Shown: positions 1-9,326, numbered from the stretch's first letter. The stretch is 64,000 bases of DNA from Bacillota bacterium (GCA_021845645.1 JAJZVM010000017.1:16051-80050), one strand, 5' to 3'. Notes: generated by a model from the sequence alone, not told the origin. A program made the numbers and translations.

Positions 1-1176
1 GTAGTGGCAGGGATGGAGGTAGCGGGGCGACGCGATGCGCACGTGCACCTCCGTCGCCCCGGCCTCGCGCAGGAGGCGCGTCAGATGGCGCATCGTCGTG
101 CCCCGCACGAGCGAGTCGTCGATCAGGGCGACGCGGCGCCCGCGGACGACCTCGGCCACCACCGTCAGCTTGCGCTGCACACCGCTCTCGCGGCTGTGCT
201 GCGCGGGGTGGATGAAGGTGCGACCGACATACCGGTTCTTGACGAGGCCTAGCTCCTGCGGCAGTCCGAGTTCCGTCGCATAGCCCTCAGCCGCCGGCAG
301 GCTGGAGTCCGGCACGCCGAGCACGACGTCCGCCGGGGCCGGCGCTTCGCGCGCCAGCTGCTGGCCCAGCCGCCGCCTCGCCTGATAGATGGACTCCCCG
401 CCGCAGCGGGAATCGGGGCGGGCGAAGTAGATCAGCTCGAAGGCGCAGAGCTTCTCCTGCGCGGGATTGCCGGGCGTGAGCACCGTGACGCCGGCATGCG
501 CATCCAGCTGCACCACCTCGCCCGGCTCCACCTCCCGCAGGAAGTCTGCGCCGATCGCCGTCAGGGCACAGGTCTCCGACGCGATGCAGGGCATGCCGTC
601 CAGTTCCCCGAGCACGAGCGGCCGGATGCCATGGGGATCGCGCGCGCCGAGCACACCTGCGGGCGTCAGGACGGCGAAGGCGTAGCCGCCGCTGAGGCGG
701 CCGAGCGCGTCCTGGAAGGCCTCCTCCAGGCTCATCGCCTGCGAGCGGGCCATCAGGTGCGCCACCACCTCGGTGTCGGTCGTGGTCTGGAAGATCGCCC
801 CCTGCCGCTCGAGCCGGTCGCGGGCTTCGAGTGCGTCGACGAGGTTGCCGTTGTGCGCGAGCGCGAACGCCCCGAGGTGCGCGCGCACGTAGAGCGGCTG
901 CGCGTTTTCCGGACGGGACGCCCCCGTCGTCGAGTAACGGACGTGCCCAATGGCCGATCGGCCGCGCAGCCGCGCGATGTCGTCCGCCTGGAACACCTCG
1001 TGCACGAGACCCATGCCCTTGTGCAGCTGGATGCCGCCTTCGTCGAGCACGGCGATGCCTGCGCTCTCCTGACCGCGGTGCTGCAGCGCGAAGAGCGCCT
1101 CGGCGGTGAGCGCCGCCGCGTCGGGCCGGCCGACGATGCCGAAGACGCCGCAGGCCTCTCTGAGTTCTCCCGTCAT
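1..1176 (-). CDS. purF: Amidophosphoribosyltransferase PurF (3' end missing)
   Basis: First committed step of purine synthesis: PRPP plus glutamine gives 5-phosphoribosylamine in the cytoplasm. The ATG at 1176 is followed by a short propeptide (MTGELREA) and then Cys9 in the context CGVFG, which becomes the N-terminal nucleophile of the Ntn glutaminase domain. HRGQESAG, SNGR-like and glutaminase motifs follow. Near the window edge the PRPP loop VALIDDSLVRGTT is visible. The gene leaves the window on the left, so its C-terminus is unseen. Its start overlaps the purL stop by 4 nt (ATGA), so translation is probably coupled. It is the last purine gene seen in this operon. Confidence 0.96.
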   Translation of the reverse strand, partial: MTGELREACGVFGIVGRPDAAALTAEALFALQHRGQESAGIAVLDEGGIQLHKGMGLVHEVFQADDIARLRGRSAIGHVRYSTTGASRPENAQPLYVRAHLGAFALAHNGNLVDALEARDRLERQGAIFQTTTDTEVVAHLMARSQAMSLEEAFQDALGRLSGGYAFAVLTPAGVLGARDPHGIRPLVLGELDGMPCIASETCALTAIGADFLREVEPGEVVQLDAHAGVTVLTPGNPAQEKLCAFELIYFARPDSRCGGESIYQARRRLGQQLAREAPAPADVVLGVPDSSLPAAEGYATELGLPQELGLVKNRYVGRTFIHPAQHSRESGVQRKLTVVAEVVRGRRVALIDDSLVRGTTMRHLTRLLREAGATEVHVRIASPRYLHPCHY

Positions 1177-3317
1177 TCGCCTTGCCTCCACGCGGCGCGC
1201 AGCTCGGCGCCGCCGTAAGAGAGCCTGCCCTCCGGCGTACGCAGCCTGAGGTCGCCGTCAGGCGTCGTCCGGCCGATCGCGCGGCACCTGATGCCGAGGC
1301 GCGCGGCGCGTGCCGCGAGCGCCTGCGGGTTCGGGGAGATGGCGACGAACTGAGCGCTCGGCTCGCCGTAGAGGCTGAGGGCGTCGCCGCGCTCGACGTC
1401 TACGTCGAGTCCGAGACCCGTCTCGAGGACGATCTCCGCCATCGCGACCAGGAGTCCGCCATCCGCCACGTCATGCAGAAGCGCGACGTCCTCGCTCGCT
1501 CCTGCCTCGGCGATCATGGCCTGCATGCGCCGCAGGCCCTCGTAGTCGGGCGGCGCCGGTTCGGCCTCGCCGAGCCTCTTCATCTCCGCATAGACGCTGC
1601 CCGAGAGGTCCCGGGCGTCGTCGCCGAGCAGCAGCACCCCCGTCCCCGGGAGCGGCGGCTGCACGCCGATCGCCAGCTCCGGTTCCGCGATCAGGCCGAT
1701 CATGCCGATCACCGGCGTCGGCACGATCGCGACGCCCCCGGCCTCGTTGTAGAGACTGACGTTGCCGCCGGTGACCGGCAGGCCCAGCTCCAGCGCAGCC
1801 CGCCGGATGCCGGCCACCACCGCCCGCAAGGCGGCCGCACCCTGAGGCTGCTCAGGGCTTTGCAGGTTGAGACAGTTGGTCAGCCCGATCGGCAGCGCGC
1901 CGCGCGCCATCACGTTGCGCGCCGCTTCGGCCACCGCGTGCTCTGCGCCGATCTGCGGCGACAGGGCGCACAGGCGCGGGTTCTGATCGGTCGTCACCGC
2001 CACCCCCGGCGCGCCCGGTGCCGCGCGCAGCACCGCCGCGTCAAGGCCTGGTCGCGCGACGGTGCGCAGGCCGACGTCCTGGTCATAGGTGGCGTAGATC
2101 GGCGAGCGGTCGCAGAGGTCCCCCAGCCCAAGGAGCTGCAGGAGATCCTGCCGCGCGGCGGGCGGGGCCTCCTCCAGCCGACCGCCGGGTCTGGGCGGCA
2201 TCCCTTCGGGGAGGCGGCGCAGCGGCGCCTCGGCATAGATCGCGGTCTCAAGCTCCGAGAGGCACTCCCCCTGGTAGAGAAAGCGCATGGTGGCCTTTGC
2301 CGTGATGCGCCCGACGGCGGCTGCCTCGATGCCGTAGCGTCTCGCTACCGCCTGCGCGGTGGCCACATGCTCGGGCCGCAGGCAGAGGAGCATGCGCTCC
2401 TGGCTCTCGGACAGCAGGATCTCCTGCGGCAGGAGGTCCGGCGCCCGCAGCACGACCTTGCCGAGCTCGATCTCGGCCCCGACGCCCCCCTGGGCGCACA
2501 TCTCGATCGCGGCGCCCGCGAGGCCGCCTGCGCCGAGGTCCTGGATCGCCACCACGGGCACGTCCCGCAGGATCTCCAGGGTGGCCTCGATCAGGAGCTT
2601 GCCGAAAAAGGGGTCACCGACCTGCACGCGCGGGCGGTCCTGCGCGGCATCCGCCTGCAGCTCCACGGACGCGAAGGCCGCGCCGCCGATGCCGTCACGG
2701 CCGGTCGACGCGCCAAGCAGCAGGAATGCGTTGCCCTCGCCCGAGGCGGCGGCGCCTCGCATCTCCTCGTGGCGCAGGAATCCGACGCACATCGCGTTCA
2801 CGAGCGGGTTGCGCTGGTAGCTCGGGTGGTAGTAGACGTCGCCGCCCACGGTCGGCACGCCGACGCAGTTGCCGTAGTGCCCGACGCCGGCGACGACACC
2901 GCGCGCCAGAAACGCGCTGCGCGGGTCGTCCGGCGGGCCGAAGCGCAGGGAGTCGAGGAAGGCGGCGGGACGCGCGCCCATGGCGAGCACGTCGCGCATG
3001 ATGCCGCCAAGTCCCGTGGCGGCGCCCTGCAGCGGCTCGACGGCGGACGGGTGGTTGTGCGACTCGATCTTGGCGGCGCACGCCCAGCCGCCGCCGATGT
3101 CCAGGACACCGGCGCTCGCGCCCGGACCTGCGAGCACGTGGGTCCCGTCCTTGGGCAGCGTGCGCAGGAGTTCCTTGGAGTGCTTGTAGGCGCAGTGCTC
3201 CGACCACTGTACACCGAGAATCGCCCACTCGAGCGCGGTGAGATCACGGCCCGCCCTGCTGCGGGCAAGCGATGCCTCCTCTTGCGTGAGTCCCGCCACC
3301 TGCGCGTCTTGAGGCAT
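1173..3317 (-). CDS. purL: Phosphoribosylformylglycinamidine synthase subunit PurL
   Basis: Synthetase subunit of FGAM synthase (FGAR + Gln + ATP to FGAM); it works with PurQ (glutaminase) and PurS. The open frame continues far upstream to 3926, but the family N-terminus begins at the ATG at 3317 (MPQDAQVAGLTQEEA), giving 714 residues, normal for the small Bacillus-type PurL. Visible motifs are WSEHCAYKHS, the Mg/ATP segment ESHNHPSAVEP, and the second half-domain with TGGNVSLYNE. Its start shares one base with the purQ stop (TGATG) and its end overlaps purF. Upstream extension in this frame is only purQ read out of frame. Confidence 0.96.
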   Translation of the reverse strand: MPQDAQVAGLTQEEASLARSRAGRDLTALEWAILGVQWSEHCAYKHSKELLRTLPKDGTHVLAGPGASAGVLDIGGGWACAAKIESHNHPSAVEPLQGAATGLGGIMRDVLAMGARPAAFLDSLRFGPPDDPRSAFLARGVVAGVGHYGNCVGVPTVGGDVYYHPSYQRNPLVNAMCVGFLRHEEMRGAAASGEGNAFLLLGASTGRDGIGGAAFASVELQADAAQDRPRVQVGDPFFGKLLIEATLEILRDVPVVAIQDLGAGGLAGAAIEMCAQGGVGAEIELGKVVLRAPDLLPQEILLSESQERMLLCLRPEHVATAQAVARRYGIEAAAVGRITAKATMRFLYQGECLSELETAIYAEAPLRRLPEGMPPRPGGRLEEAPPAARQDLLQLLGLGDLCDRSPIYATYDQDVGLRTVARPGLDAAVLRAAPGAPGVAVTTDQNPRLCALSPQIGAEHAVAEAARNVMARGALPIGLTNCLNLQSPEQPQGAAALRAVVAGIRRAALELGLPVTGGNVSLYNEAGGVAIVPTPVIGMIGLIAEPELAIGVQPPLPGTGVLLLGDDARDLSGSVYAEMKRLGEAEPAPPDYEGLRRMQAMIAEAGASEDVALLHDVADGGLLVAMAEIVLETGLGLDVDVERGDALSLYGEPSAQFVAISPNPQALAARAARLGIRCRAIGRTTPDGDLRLRTPEGRLSYGGAELRAAWRQGE

Positions 3318-4024
3318 CAGAGCTTCCCTCCCTGCACCAAGGGACCTAGTGCCGCCGCAAGGATGCGCAGGCCGTCCGTCCGCCCGATCGCCGGCCAGGC
3401 CGCCCGCTCGGGGTGCGGCATCATGCCGAGCACGCGCCCTTCCTCGGCCAGGACGCCGGCGACGCCCGCGTACGATCCGTTCGGGTTGTGCCTGTCGCCG
3501 CTCTCGCCGCGTGGGCCGCAGTAGGTGAAGGCGATGCGGCCCTCGTCCTTGAGCCGCAGGTAATCGTCGGGACTCAGGCGGTAGTTGCCCTCCTGGTGCG
3601 CGATCGGGAGGCGCAGCACCTCTCCGGCGGCAAAGCCCTGCAGGAACGGCGAGCGTCCCTGCTCGACGCGCAGGTGGACGTCGCGGCACACGAAGTGCTG
3701 TACGGTGTTCGCCTGGAAGGCGCCGGGCAGGATGCCTGCCTCGACAAGCACCTGGAAGCCGTTGCAGATGCCGAGCACGAGTCCCTGGCGGGCGATGAGG
3801 CGCCTCAGTTCCCCGATGGCCGGCGAGCGCGCGGCCAGTGCCCCGGCTCTGAGGTAGTCGCCATGGGCAAAGCCCCCCGGCAGGACACAGAAGTCGCTGT
3901 CGGAGAGATCCGCGCCGTCGTGCCACTGCCGCCGCACCTGCCAGCCGGGCAGGGCCTCCCTGAGCGCTATCTCGGTGTCGACGTCACAGTTCGAGCCGGG
4001 AAAGACCAGGATGTCTGCATTCAT
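3317..4024 (-). CDS. purQ: Phosphoribosylformylglycinamidine synthase subunit PurQ
   Basis: Glutaminase subunit of FGAM synthase, 235 residues. It has a class I glutamine amidotransferase fold: N-terminal VFPGSNCD, the nucleophile elbow GICNGFQ (Cys), and a C-terminal His/Glu pair in MPHPERA. It feeds ammonia to PurL. The ATG at 4024 overlaps the purS stop by 4 nt. Together with separate purS and purL this shows the three-subunit enzyme of Gram-positive bacteria rather than the single large PurL of proteobacteria. Confidence 0.96.
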   Translation of the reverse strand: MNADILVFPGSNCDVDTEIALREALPGWQVRRQWHDGADLSDSDFCVLPGGFAHGDYLRAGALAARSPAIGELRRLIARQGLVLGICNGFQVLVEAGILPGAFQANTVQHFVCRDVHLRVEQGRSPFLQGFAAGEVLRLPIAHQEGNYRLSPDDYLRLKDEGRIAFTYCGPRGESGDRHNPNGSYAGVAGVLAEEGRVLGMMPHPERAAWPAIGRTDGLRILAAALGPLVQGGKL

Positions 4025-4272
4025 CGCGGCGAGATCTCCAGCGCGAAGTCTTCCAGCACCGGGTTGACGAGGAGCTCTGCGGCCATCCGCCGCACCGCCT
4101 CCTCGGCGGCGTCGCGCGAGGAAGCCTCCAGCGTGAGTTCGAGCAGCTTGCCGACCGCCACGTCGCGAGCCGAAAACCCGAGATCCCGGAGCGCGTGGCC
4201 GACCGCCTGGCCGGCAGGGTCCAGCACGCCCGGCCTCAGGCGAACCTGCAGCTGTGCGCGAAATTCAGGCAT
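4021..4272 (-). CDS. purS: Phosphoribosylformylglycinamidine synthase subunit PurS
   Basis: Small structural subunit of FGAM synthase that bridges PurQ and PurL. An in-frame start exists at 4320, but the family N-terminus (MPEFRAQLQVRLRPGVLDP) places the start at the ATG at 4272, giving 83 residues, the usual size. The pattern GQAVGHALRDLGF followed by a GKLLEL strand is typical. It overlaps the purC stop by 8 nt and the purQ start by 4 nt. Confidence 0.92.
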   Translation of the reverse strand: MPEFRAQLQVRLRPGVLDPAGQAVGHALRDLGFSARDVAVGKLLELTLEASSRDAAEEAVRRMAAELLVNPVLEDFALEISPR

Positions 4273-4978
4273 GCGCGGCCACCAGGCGGCGCAGGACTTC
4301 CTGGTAGGCCTCCTCGACACCGCCGAGGTCCTGGCGGAAGCGGTCCTTGTCGAGCTTTTGGCGCGTCTCGCGGTCCCAGAGACGGCAGGTGTCAGGGGTC
4401 ACCTCGTCTCCCAGCACGATCTGCCCGCCGCGGCGGCCGAATTCGAGCTTGAAGTCCACCAGGATCAGATCGCCGGCCGCGAAGTAGCTCTGCAGGAGCT
4501 CATTGACACGCCTGCCGAGGGATTTCACCTGCGCGAGCTCTTCCGGTGTGGCCAGGCCCAGCGCCAAGGCGTGGTCGTCGTTGATCAGCGGGTCGCCGAG
4601 TTCGTCGTCCTTGAGGTAGATCTCCACGATGGCCTGAGGGAAGGTGCGTCCTTCTTCGATGCCCAGCCGCTTCACGAGCGACCCGGCAGCCACGTTGCGC
4701 ATGACGACCTCGAGCTTCAGCATCTCGAGGCCGTCGACCAGCAGCACGCGCTCGCCCACCTGCCCGCGCAGGTGCGTCGGGACGCCCTGGCTCTCGAGGT
4801 GCTGGAACACCCGCCGCGTCACTTCCGCGTTGACGACGCCCTTGTCGCCGATGGTGCCGCGCTTGAGCCCGTTCTGCGCCGTCGCGTCATCCTTGAACTC
4901 CATCCAGAAGACGCCGGCCTCGTCGGTGCGGTAGATGCGCTTGGCCTTGCCCTCGTACACGAACTCGCCCTTCATCAT
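4265..4978 (-). CDS. purC: SAICAR synthetase PurC
   Basis: Phosphoribosylaminoimidazole-succinocarboxamide synthase joins aspartate to CAIR with ATP. The 237-residue protein starts at the ATG at 4978 (MMKGEFVYEGKAKRIY), where it overlaps the purB stop by 4 nt; the second ATG at 4975 is an alternative. Family motifs are GKAKRIY, EVVMRNVAAGSLVKR, LINDDH and LVDFKLEFGR. The open frame extends to 5302, but that part is purB read in another frame. Confidence 0.95.
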   Translation of the reverse strand: MMKGEFVYEGKAKRIYRTDEAGVFWMEFKDDATAQNGLKRGTIGDKGVVNAEVTRRVFQHLESQGVPTHLRGQVGERVLLVDGLEMLKLEVVMRNVAAGSLVKRLGIEEGRTFPQAIVEIYLKDDELGDPLINDDHALALGLATPEELAQVKSLGRRVNELLQSYFAAGDLILVDFKLEFGRRGGQIVLGDEVTPDTCRLWDRETRQKLDKDRFRQDLGGVEEAYQEVLRRLVAAHA

Positions 4979-6285
4979 GACAACGCCTCCCCTTGGATGC
5001 CTGCGCGCTTCAGGATCTCGTCCACATGCCCCAGGTAGCCGCGCACGTCGAAGAGGGACCGCAGCTCCTCCGCGGGAATGCGTTCCGTCACCCGCGGGTC
5101 GGAGAGGAGCGCACCCTGGAAGTCCCCGCCTGCCGCGAGAGCAGCCATCGCATGGCTCTGCACGATGGCGTAGGCATCCTCGCGGCTCAGGCCCGTCTCC
5201 ACGAGCCGCAGCAGGACGCGCTGCGAGAACACGAGGCCGCCGCTGCGCCAGATGTTGCGCTCCATGCTCTGGCGGTCGATCTTCATGCCGCCGACGAGCC
5301 ATGTCATGTCGCGCAGCAGGAAGTCGGCGAGCAGCGCGGCGTCCGGAAGCGCCACGCGCTCGACCGACGAGTGCGAGATGTCCCGCTCGTGCCAGAGGGC
5401 GACATCCTCGAGCCCCGCGACGAGGTAGCCGCGCAGGAGGCGGGCAAGGCCGCAGATGCGCTCCGCCACCACAGGGTTGCGCTTGTGCGGCATGGCGGAA
5501 CTGCCCTTCTGCCCTGCGGCGAAGGGCTCCTCGAGCTCACGGACCTCGCTGCGCTGCAGCGACCGCACCTCCGTGGCGATCTTCTCGAGAGTCGCGCCGA
5601 GCACCGCGAGGCTAAAGAGCCACTCCGCGTGCCGGTCGCGCTGCACGATCTGCGTCGGCACCGTCTCCGGGGCGAGGCCGAGCCTTGCGAGAGCGCGCTC
5701 CTCGATCTCTGGCGGGAGTTCGGCGTAGGTGCCCACCGCGCCGGCGATCTTGCCGACGGCCACGGCGCCGCGCGCCCGCGCGAGACGCTCGCGGTCGCGG
5801 CCGAGCTCCGCGTGCCAGAGCGCCAGCTTGAGGCCGAAACTCGTCGGCTCGGCATGGATGCCGTGGGTGCGCCCGATCACCGGGGTCCGGCGCTCTTCCC
5901 ATGCGCGCCGCGCCAGCACCGCCTGCAGCGCGTCGATGTCCGCGAGCAAGACGTCGCTCGCGTCGCGCAGCGCGATGCCCCAGGCGGTATCGACGACGTC
6001 CGAGGAGGTGAGCCCGTAGTGCAGGTAGCGCGCCGCCGGACCGACGCTCTCCGCCACCGCCTGGGTGAAGGCCACCACGTCGTGCCGCACCGTCGCCTCG
6101 ATGGCGAGGATGCGGTCCACGTCGACGACGGAGCGGCTCCTTATCTCCTCCACCGCCTCTTGCGGCACCGTGCCTGCCTCGGCGAGCGCGTCGAGGACGG
6201 CGATCTCCACCTCGAGCCAGCGCCGGTACTGGGCTTCGAGGCTGAACGCGTCGGCGAACTCCTTGCGCGCGTAGCGCTCGATCAT
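4975..6285 (-). CDS. purB: Adenylosuccinate lyase PurB
   Basis: Acts twice in purine synthesis, cleaving SAICAR to AICAR and adenylosuccinate to AMP, releasing fumarate. It has 436 residues, the normal length. The superfamily signature SSAMPHKRNP is present, as are YLHYGLTSSDVVDTA and GRTHGIHAEPTSFG (catalytic His region). The ATG at 6285 overlaps the purE stop by 4 nt. It lies second in the operon, as in Bacillus-type pur operons lacking purK here. Confidence 0.96.
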   Translation of the reverse strand: MIERYARKEFADAFSLEAQYRRWLEVEIAVLDALAEAGTVPQEAVEEIRSRSVVDVDRILAIEATVRHDVVAFTQAVAESVGPAARYLHYGLTSSDVVDTAWGIALRDASDVLLADIDALQAVLARRAWEERRTPVIGRTHGIHAEPTSFGLKLALWHAELGRDRERLARARGAVAVGKIAGAVGTYAELPPEIEERALARLGLAPETVPTQIVQRDRHAEWLFSLAVLGATLEKIATEVRSLQRSEVRELEEPFAAGQKGSSAMPHKRNPVVAERICGLARLLRGYLVAGLEDVALWHERDISHSSVERVALPDAALLADFLLRDMTWLVGGMKIDRQSMERNIWRSGGLVFSQRVLLRLVETGLSREDAYAIVQSHAMAALAAGGDFQGALLSDPRVTERIPAEELRSLFDVRGYLGHVDEILKRAGIQGEALS

Positions 6286-6800
6286 CGCGTCGCCTCCAGG
6301 TAGCCCTGCGGCCCAAGCTCCTGCAAGCGGCGGTCGCGCGCCTGCAGCTGTAGCCGCTGGGCCTCGCGCACCCTCGCCAGCCTCTGGCCGAGATCCTGGT
6401 CCTGCAGGGCCAGGATCTCGGCCGCCAGATAGGCGGCATTGTCAGCGCGGTCGATGCCGACCGTGGCGACGGGCATGCCCTTCGGCATCTGGACGGTACT
6501 GTAGAGCGCGTCGACGCCCGACAGAGCGGAACCGGCGAGCGGCACGCCGATCACCGGCAACTGGGTACGCGCAGCGACCGCACCGGCCAGGTGCGCCGCC
6601 ATCCCCGCGGCGGCGACGATGACCTGGATGCCGCGGCCCGGCGCCTGTGCCGCAAGTCCTGCTACGCGCTCCGGGTCGCGGTGCGCCGACGCAAACGCCA
6701 TTTCGAAGGGGACTTCAAGCTCTTCGAACACCGACACGAGACCTTGCACGCGCGGCAGATCCGAATCGCTGCCGAGCAGGACCAGCACCAACGGCTGCAT
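6282..6800 (-). CDS. purE: N5-CAIR mutase PurE
   Basis: 5-(carboxyamino)imidazole ribonucleotide mutase, 172 residues. It carries the N-terminal GSDSDLP phosphate loop, SAHRDPERV, and a glycine-rich AAAGMAAHLAGAVA segment. The ATG at 6800 is preceded by GGAGGGATC on the minus strand, a good ribosome site. It is the first gene of the operon; the paired PurBox lies 50-93 nt upstream. No purK follows before purB, so N5-CAIR must come from a purK elsewhere, or PurE may act as a class II carboxylase; the sequence alone does not settle this. Confidence 0.94.
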   Translation of the reverse strand: MQPLVLVLLGSDSDLPRVQGLVSVFEELEVPFEMAFASAHRDPERVAGLAAQAPGRGIQVIVAAAGMAAHLAGAVAARTQLPVIGVPLAGSALSGVDALYSTVQMPKGMPVATVGIDRADNAAYLAAEILALQDQDLGQRLARVREAQRLQLQARDRRLQELGPQGYLEATR

Positions 6801-6849
6801 CGAGATCCCTCCACGTCCAGACTACCGCGGGGCGACGGCACGGTCAACG

Positions 6850-6893
6850 AAAACCGAACATTCTTAATCCTATCCCCTTTTTCGTTCGGATTA
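6850..6893 (-). promoter_or_regulatory. Paired PurBox operator (PurR binding site)
   Basis: Two inverted copies of the Bacillus PurBox (AWWWCCGAACWWT) flank an AT-rich core. Box 1 at 6850-6862 (plus strand, AAAACCGAACATT) is a perfect match; box 2 at 6881-6893 (minus strand, TAATCCGAACGAA) is a close match. The spacing of about 18 nt and the inverted arrangement are as in B. subtilis PurR-controlled promoters. It sits just upstream of purE and 98 nt before the divergent gene at 6991, so repression relieved by PRPP is the natural inference for the pur operon. Confidence 0.85.
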
Positions 6894-6990
6894 TGTTGGC
6901 AGCCGCGCTCTAGGTCCACTTGCACCTCGGCCTGGCCCGACGGAAGGAGTACTCTTGCTCTCAGTGTCTCGACTCGGGGAGGAGAGCAGC

Positions 6991-7527
6991 GTGGCGCAGC
7001 AGGACACCATCCAGGACATCGCTTCTCTGACAAGAGAGCAGTTGCAGGAGCTCCTGTCCGACATGGCCAAGCGCTGGCTGGCGCATGATGGTTTATGGTT
7101 CCAGGCGGTGGAGCGCGGGCACGGCATGGAGGAGGCGATCCGCCTCGATGCGGTGGCCTGGCACGGCATGACGCGCAACGAGGCGCAGCGCATCCTGCGC
7201 TTCCTCGGCGCCGACAGCGGCGGCGGCCTCGATCTCCTGGAGCGCGCCCTGCGCTTCCGTCTCTATGCTCTCCTGAACGAGCAGGAAGCGGAGCGCGAAA
7301 GCGACGAGAGCCTCGTGTTCCGCATGCGCACCTGCCGCGTGCAGGAGGCCCGCAGGCGCAAGGGCCTGCCGGACTTCCCCTGCAAGCCGGTCGGCATCGT
7401 CGAGTACAGCGGTTTCGCGGAGACCATCGACCCCCGCATCAAGACAGAGGTCATCGCCTGCCCTCCCGATGCCCAGGAGAGGGACTACGCCTGTGCCTGG
7501 CGCTTCACGCTGGCCAAAGAGTCCTGA
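6991..7527 (+). CDS. DUF6125-type conserved protein
   Basis: A 178-residue cytoplasmic protein; function unknown. The sequence matches my memory of the DUF6125 family: WLAHDGLWFQAVE near the N-terminus, a middle FRLYALLNEQE, then FRMRTCRVQEARRRKG, DFPCKPVGIVEYSGF and a Cys-containing IACPPDAQE before CAWRF. The conserved Cys residues suggest a metal or thiol role, but this is inference. The GTG at 6991 is preferred because GGGGAGGA lies 7 nt upstream; the frame stays open further upstream. It is divergent from purE across the PurBox. Confidence 0.75.
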   Translation: MAQQDTIQDIASLTREQLQELLSDMAKRWLAHDGLWFQAVERGHGMEEAIRLDAVAWHGMTRNEAQRILRFLGADSGGGLDLLERALRFRLYALLNEQEAERESDESLVFRMRTCRVQEARRRKGLPDFPCKPVGIVEYSGFAETIDPRIKTEVIACPPDAQERDYACAWRFTLAKES

Positions 7528-7577
7528 AAGGCTGAATGCCGGCTGCAAGCCGCGTTCCGGCCACGCTGCCCCGCTTC

Positions 7578-8996
7578 TCAGGCGAGCGGCGGCGTATCCA
7601 GCAGCAGCTGCAGCGTTGGCGCGGCGCCCGCAAGGCGCGCGCCAACGGCGTTGAGATCCCTTACCAGCGCGTCGGGACGGTGCAGGGCCATGTAGGCCTC
7701 GCGGCAGCCGATCAAGGCTGCCGCGGCCTGTTCGGTCTCGCCGCTCAGGGCAAGGGCGAGTGCCTGGCGCGACTGCAGTGCGGCAAGTCGGTGCCAGTCG
7801 CCGGCGCTATGCGCGTGCGCGATGCAGCGCGCGGCGACGCGAGCGGCCTCCTCTCCCGCACCCCGCGCCAGGCGCGCCTCCAGCAGCGCGTGGCAGAGTG
7901 TGACGCAGGTCTCGTGGTCGCGCACGGCTTCCGCCGCCTGCAGGCAGTCCTCGACCCCCTGCTCCCACTGGCCCTGCTCGACGTCTTGCGCCAGGGCTGC
8001 GAGCGCCCGCAGCCGCAGCGCGAGCCCCCTGTCGTCGAGTCCCTCGATGAGGGCTGCCGCCGCCTCGAGCTCGGATCGGGCCTGCTGCGCCTTGCCCTCC
8101 AGGCACATGGTCTCGGCCAGGAGCAGCCTTGCGTCGGCCTCCTCGCAACCGTCGCCATGTTGACGTCCAAGAGCGATCGCCTGGCGCAGGCGCTGCGCCG
8201 CTTCCTGCGTCAGGCCGCCATGCAGCAGCATGCGGCTCAATCCGATCAAGGCCTGCGTGTGGCCGACATCCCGGCGCGGGGTACGCCTGAGAACCTGCTC
8301 GAAGCAGCTGCGGGCGCGCTCGAGGTCGCCGCGGTCGCGGTGGGCCAGGGCCGCCGCGAGGTAGCACTGCCCGAAGAGGCGCGAGGGCCCGGCACTGCCG
8401 AGAGCCTCGAACGCCTCTGCCACCGCCTCCAGTGCCGCGCCCGCCCGTCCGGCACGGCGCAGCGCGTCGGCGTACCGCAGCAGCGACTGGCCCCGCAGGG
8501 CAGGATCGTCGACCACGGCGGCGAGCCGCGTCGCCTGTTCGAGCATCCCGATCTCGCTCTCGTTCTCGCCGTGACGGCCAAGACGCTCGGCGGCGTCCCA
8601 CAGGCGCACCACGTCCTCCGACCGGTTGCCCGTCTCGATTTCGGGTGCCAGCCGCTCGACCGATGTGCCGAGGCGCGTGGCGATGACCGAGAGCAGCGCG
8701 AGCGACGGCGCGAGGCGACCGCTCTCGATCTGACTGATGTAGCCCTTGGAGAACGGCTTGCCCAGCTCCGCCTGGGTCCAGCCGGCTTCCAGTCGCAGCG
8801 CGCGCACGCGTGCGCCGATCGAGGCGAACGCCTGGGGCGGGAGCACGCCCGCCCCAGGCGTACCGCCCGCTTCACCGCCTGCATCCGCGGTCGGCACCCG
8901 GATCCGGTGCAAGTCCAGTGTCGGGAACCGCATGCGCTGCGCCCGCCTTCCTAGCAGCGATATATCTAAGTTGGGAGTATTTTCTTCCAAGGCCAT
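7578..8996 (-). CDS. XRE-family regulator with TPR repeats
   Basis: A 472-residue protein. Residues about 60-115 form a lambda-Cro/XRE helix-turn-helix (RALRLEAGWTQAELGKPF, then SKGYISQIESGRLAPS). The remaining 350 residues are alanine-rich helical pairs that read as TPR-like repeats. This layout occurs in Bacillota regulators whose TPR domain senses a peptide (Rap/Rgg/PlcR-like group), but no peptide gene is visible here. The first 58 residues before the HTH are unusual and low in conservation; the start could lie at a later Met. No obvious target gene besides the divergent proline dehydrogenase. Confidence 0.7.
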   Translation of the reverse strand: MALEENTPNLDISLLGRRAQRMRFPTLDLHRIRVPTADAGGEAGGTPGAGVLPPQAFASIGARVRALRLEAGWTQAELGKPFSKGYISQIESGRLAPSLALLSVIATRLGTSVERLAPEIETGNRSEDVVRLWDAAERLGRHGENESEIGMLEQATRLAAVVDDPALRGQSLLRYADALRRAGRAGAALEAVAEAFEALGSAGPSRLFGQCYLAAALAHRDRGDLERARSCFEQVLRRTPRRDVGHTQALIGLSRMLLHGGLTQEAAQRLRQAIALGRQHGDGCEEADARLLLAETMCLEGKAQQARSELEAAAALIEGLDDRGLALRLRALAALAQDVEQGQWEQGVEDCLQAAEAVRDHETCVTLCHALLEARLARGAGEEAARVAARCIAHAHSAGDWHRLAALQSRQALALALSGETEQAAAALIGCREAYMALHRPDALVRDLNAVGARLAGAAPTLQLLLDTPPLA

Positions 8997-9326
8997 GATA
9001 CGCGCCCTCTGCCGCTAAGCCTTCCGTCGGATGGCCGTTCCTCCTTGTCCCCATTGGCCGGGGTGTCCGGTCCGTGTGTCCCGATGGTCGGCGCCGCGTG
9101 CGTGTTTGGGGATGCGCGTCGGCTGCGCCCCGTAAGAGTCCCCGGCCATGGCGCCGCGAGCTCTCCCGGGGCCGGATGGCAGGACGGCCCGCGAGCGTGG
9201 CCGGAATGCGGTCCCCCCATCTCTTTGCACCAGACCTATAGACATGGTCCCGCGCAGCGGCCGGTGCTATGATGTTCGCCGGACTGAAGCACTTATCCGT
9301 GTGCCTGACAGAAAGGGCGACGTGGG
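8997..9326. other. Intergenic region, divergent promoters expected
   Basis: About 330 nt between the XRE/TPR regulator and proline dehydrogenase. I see no gene. A TATGAT hexamer at 9268-9273 is a possible -10 for proline dehydrogenase, but the hexamer 17 nt upstream is a poor -35. Confidence 0.4.

Noticed and set aside
1182..5038. Long open frames antisense to purL, purQ, purC (e.g. 1182-3524 and 3413-5038 on the plus strand)
   Set aside because: They mirror the codon pattern of well-identified genes in high-GC DNA, have no ribosome sites and no recognisable domains.
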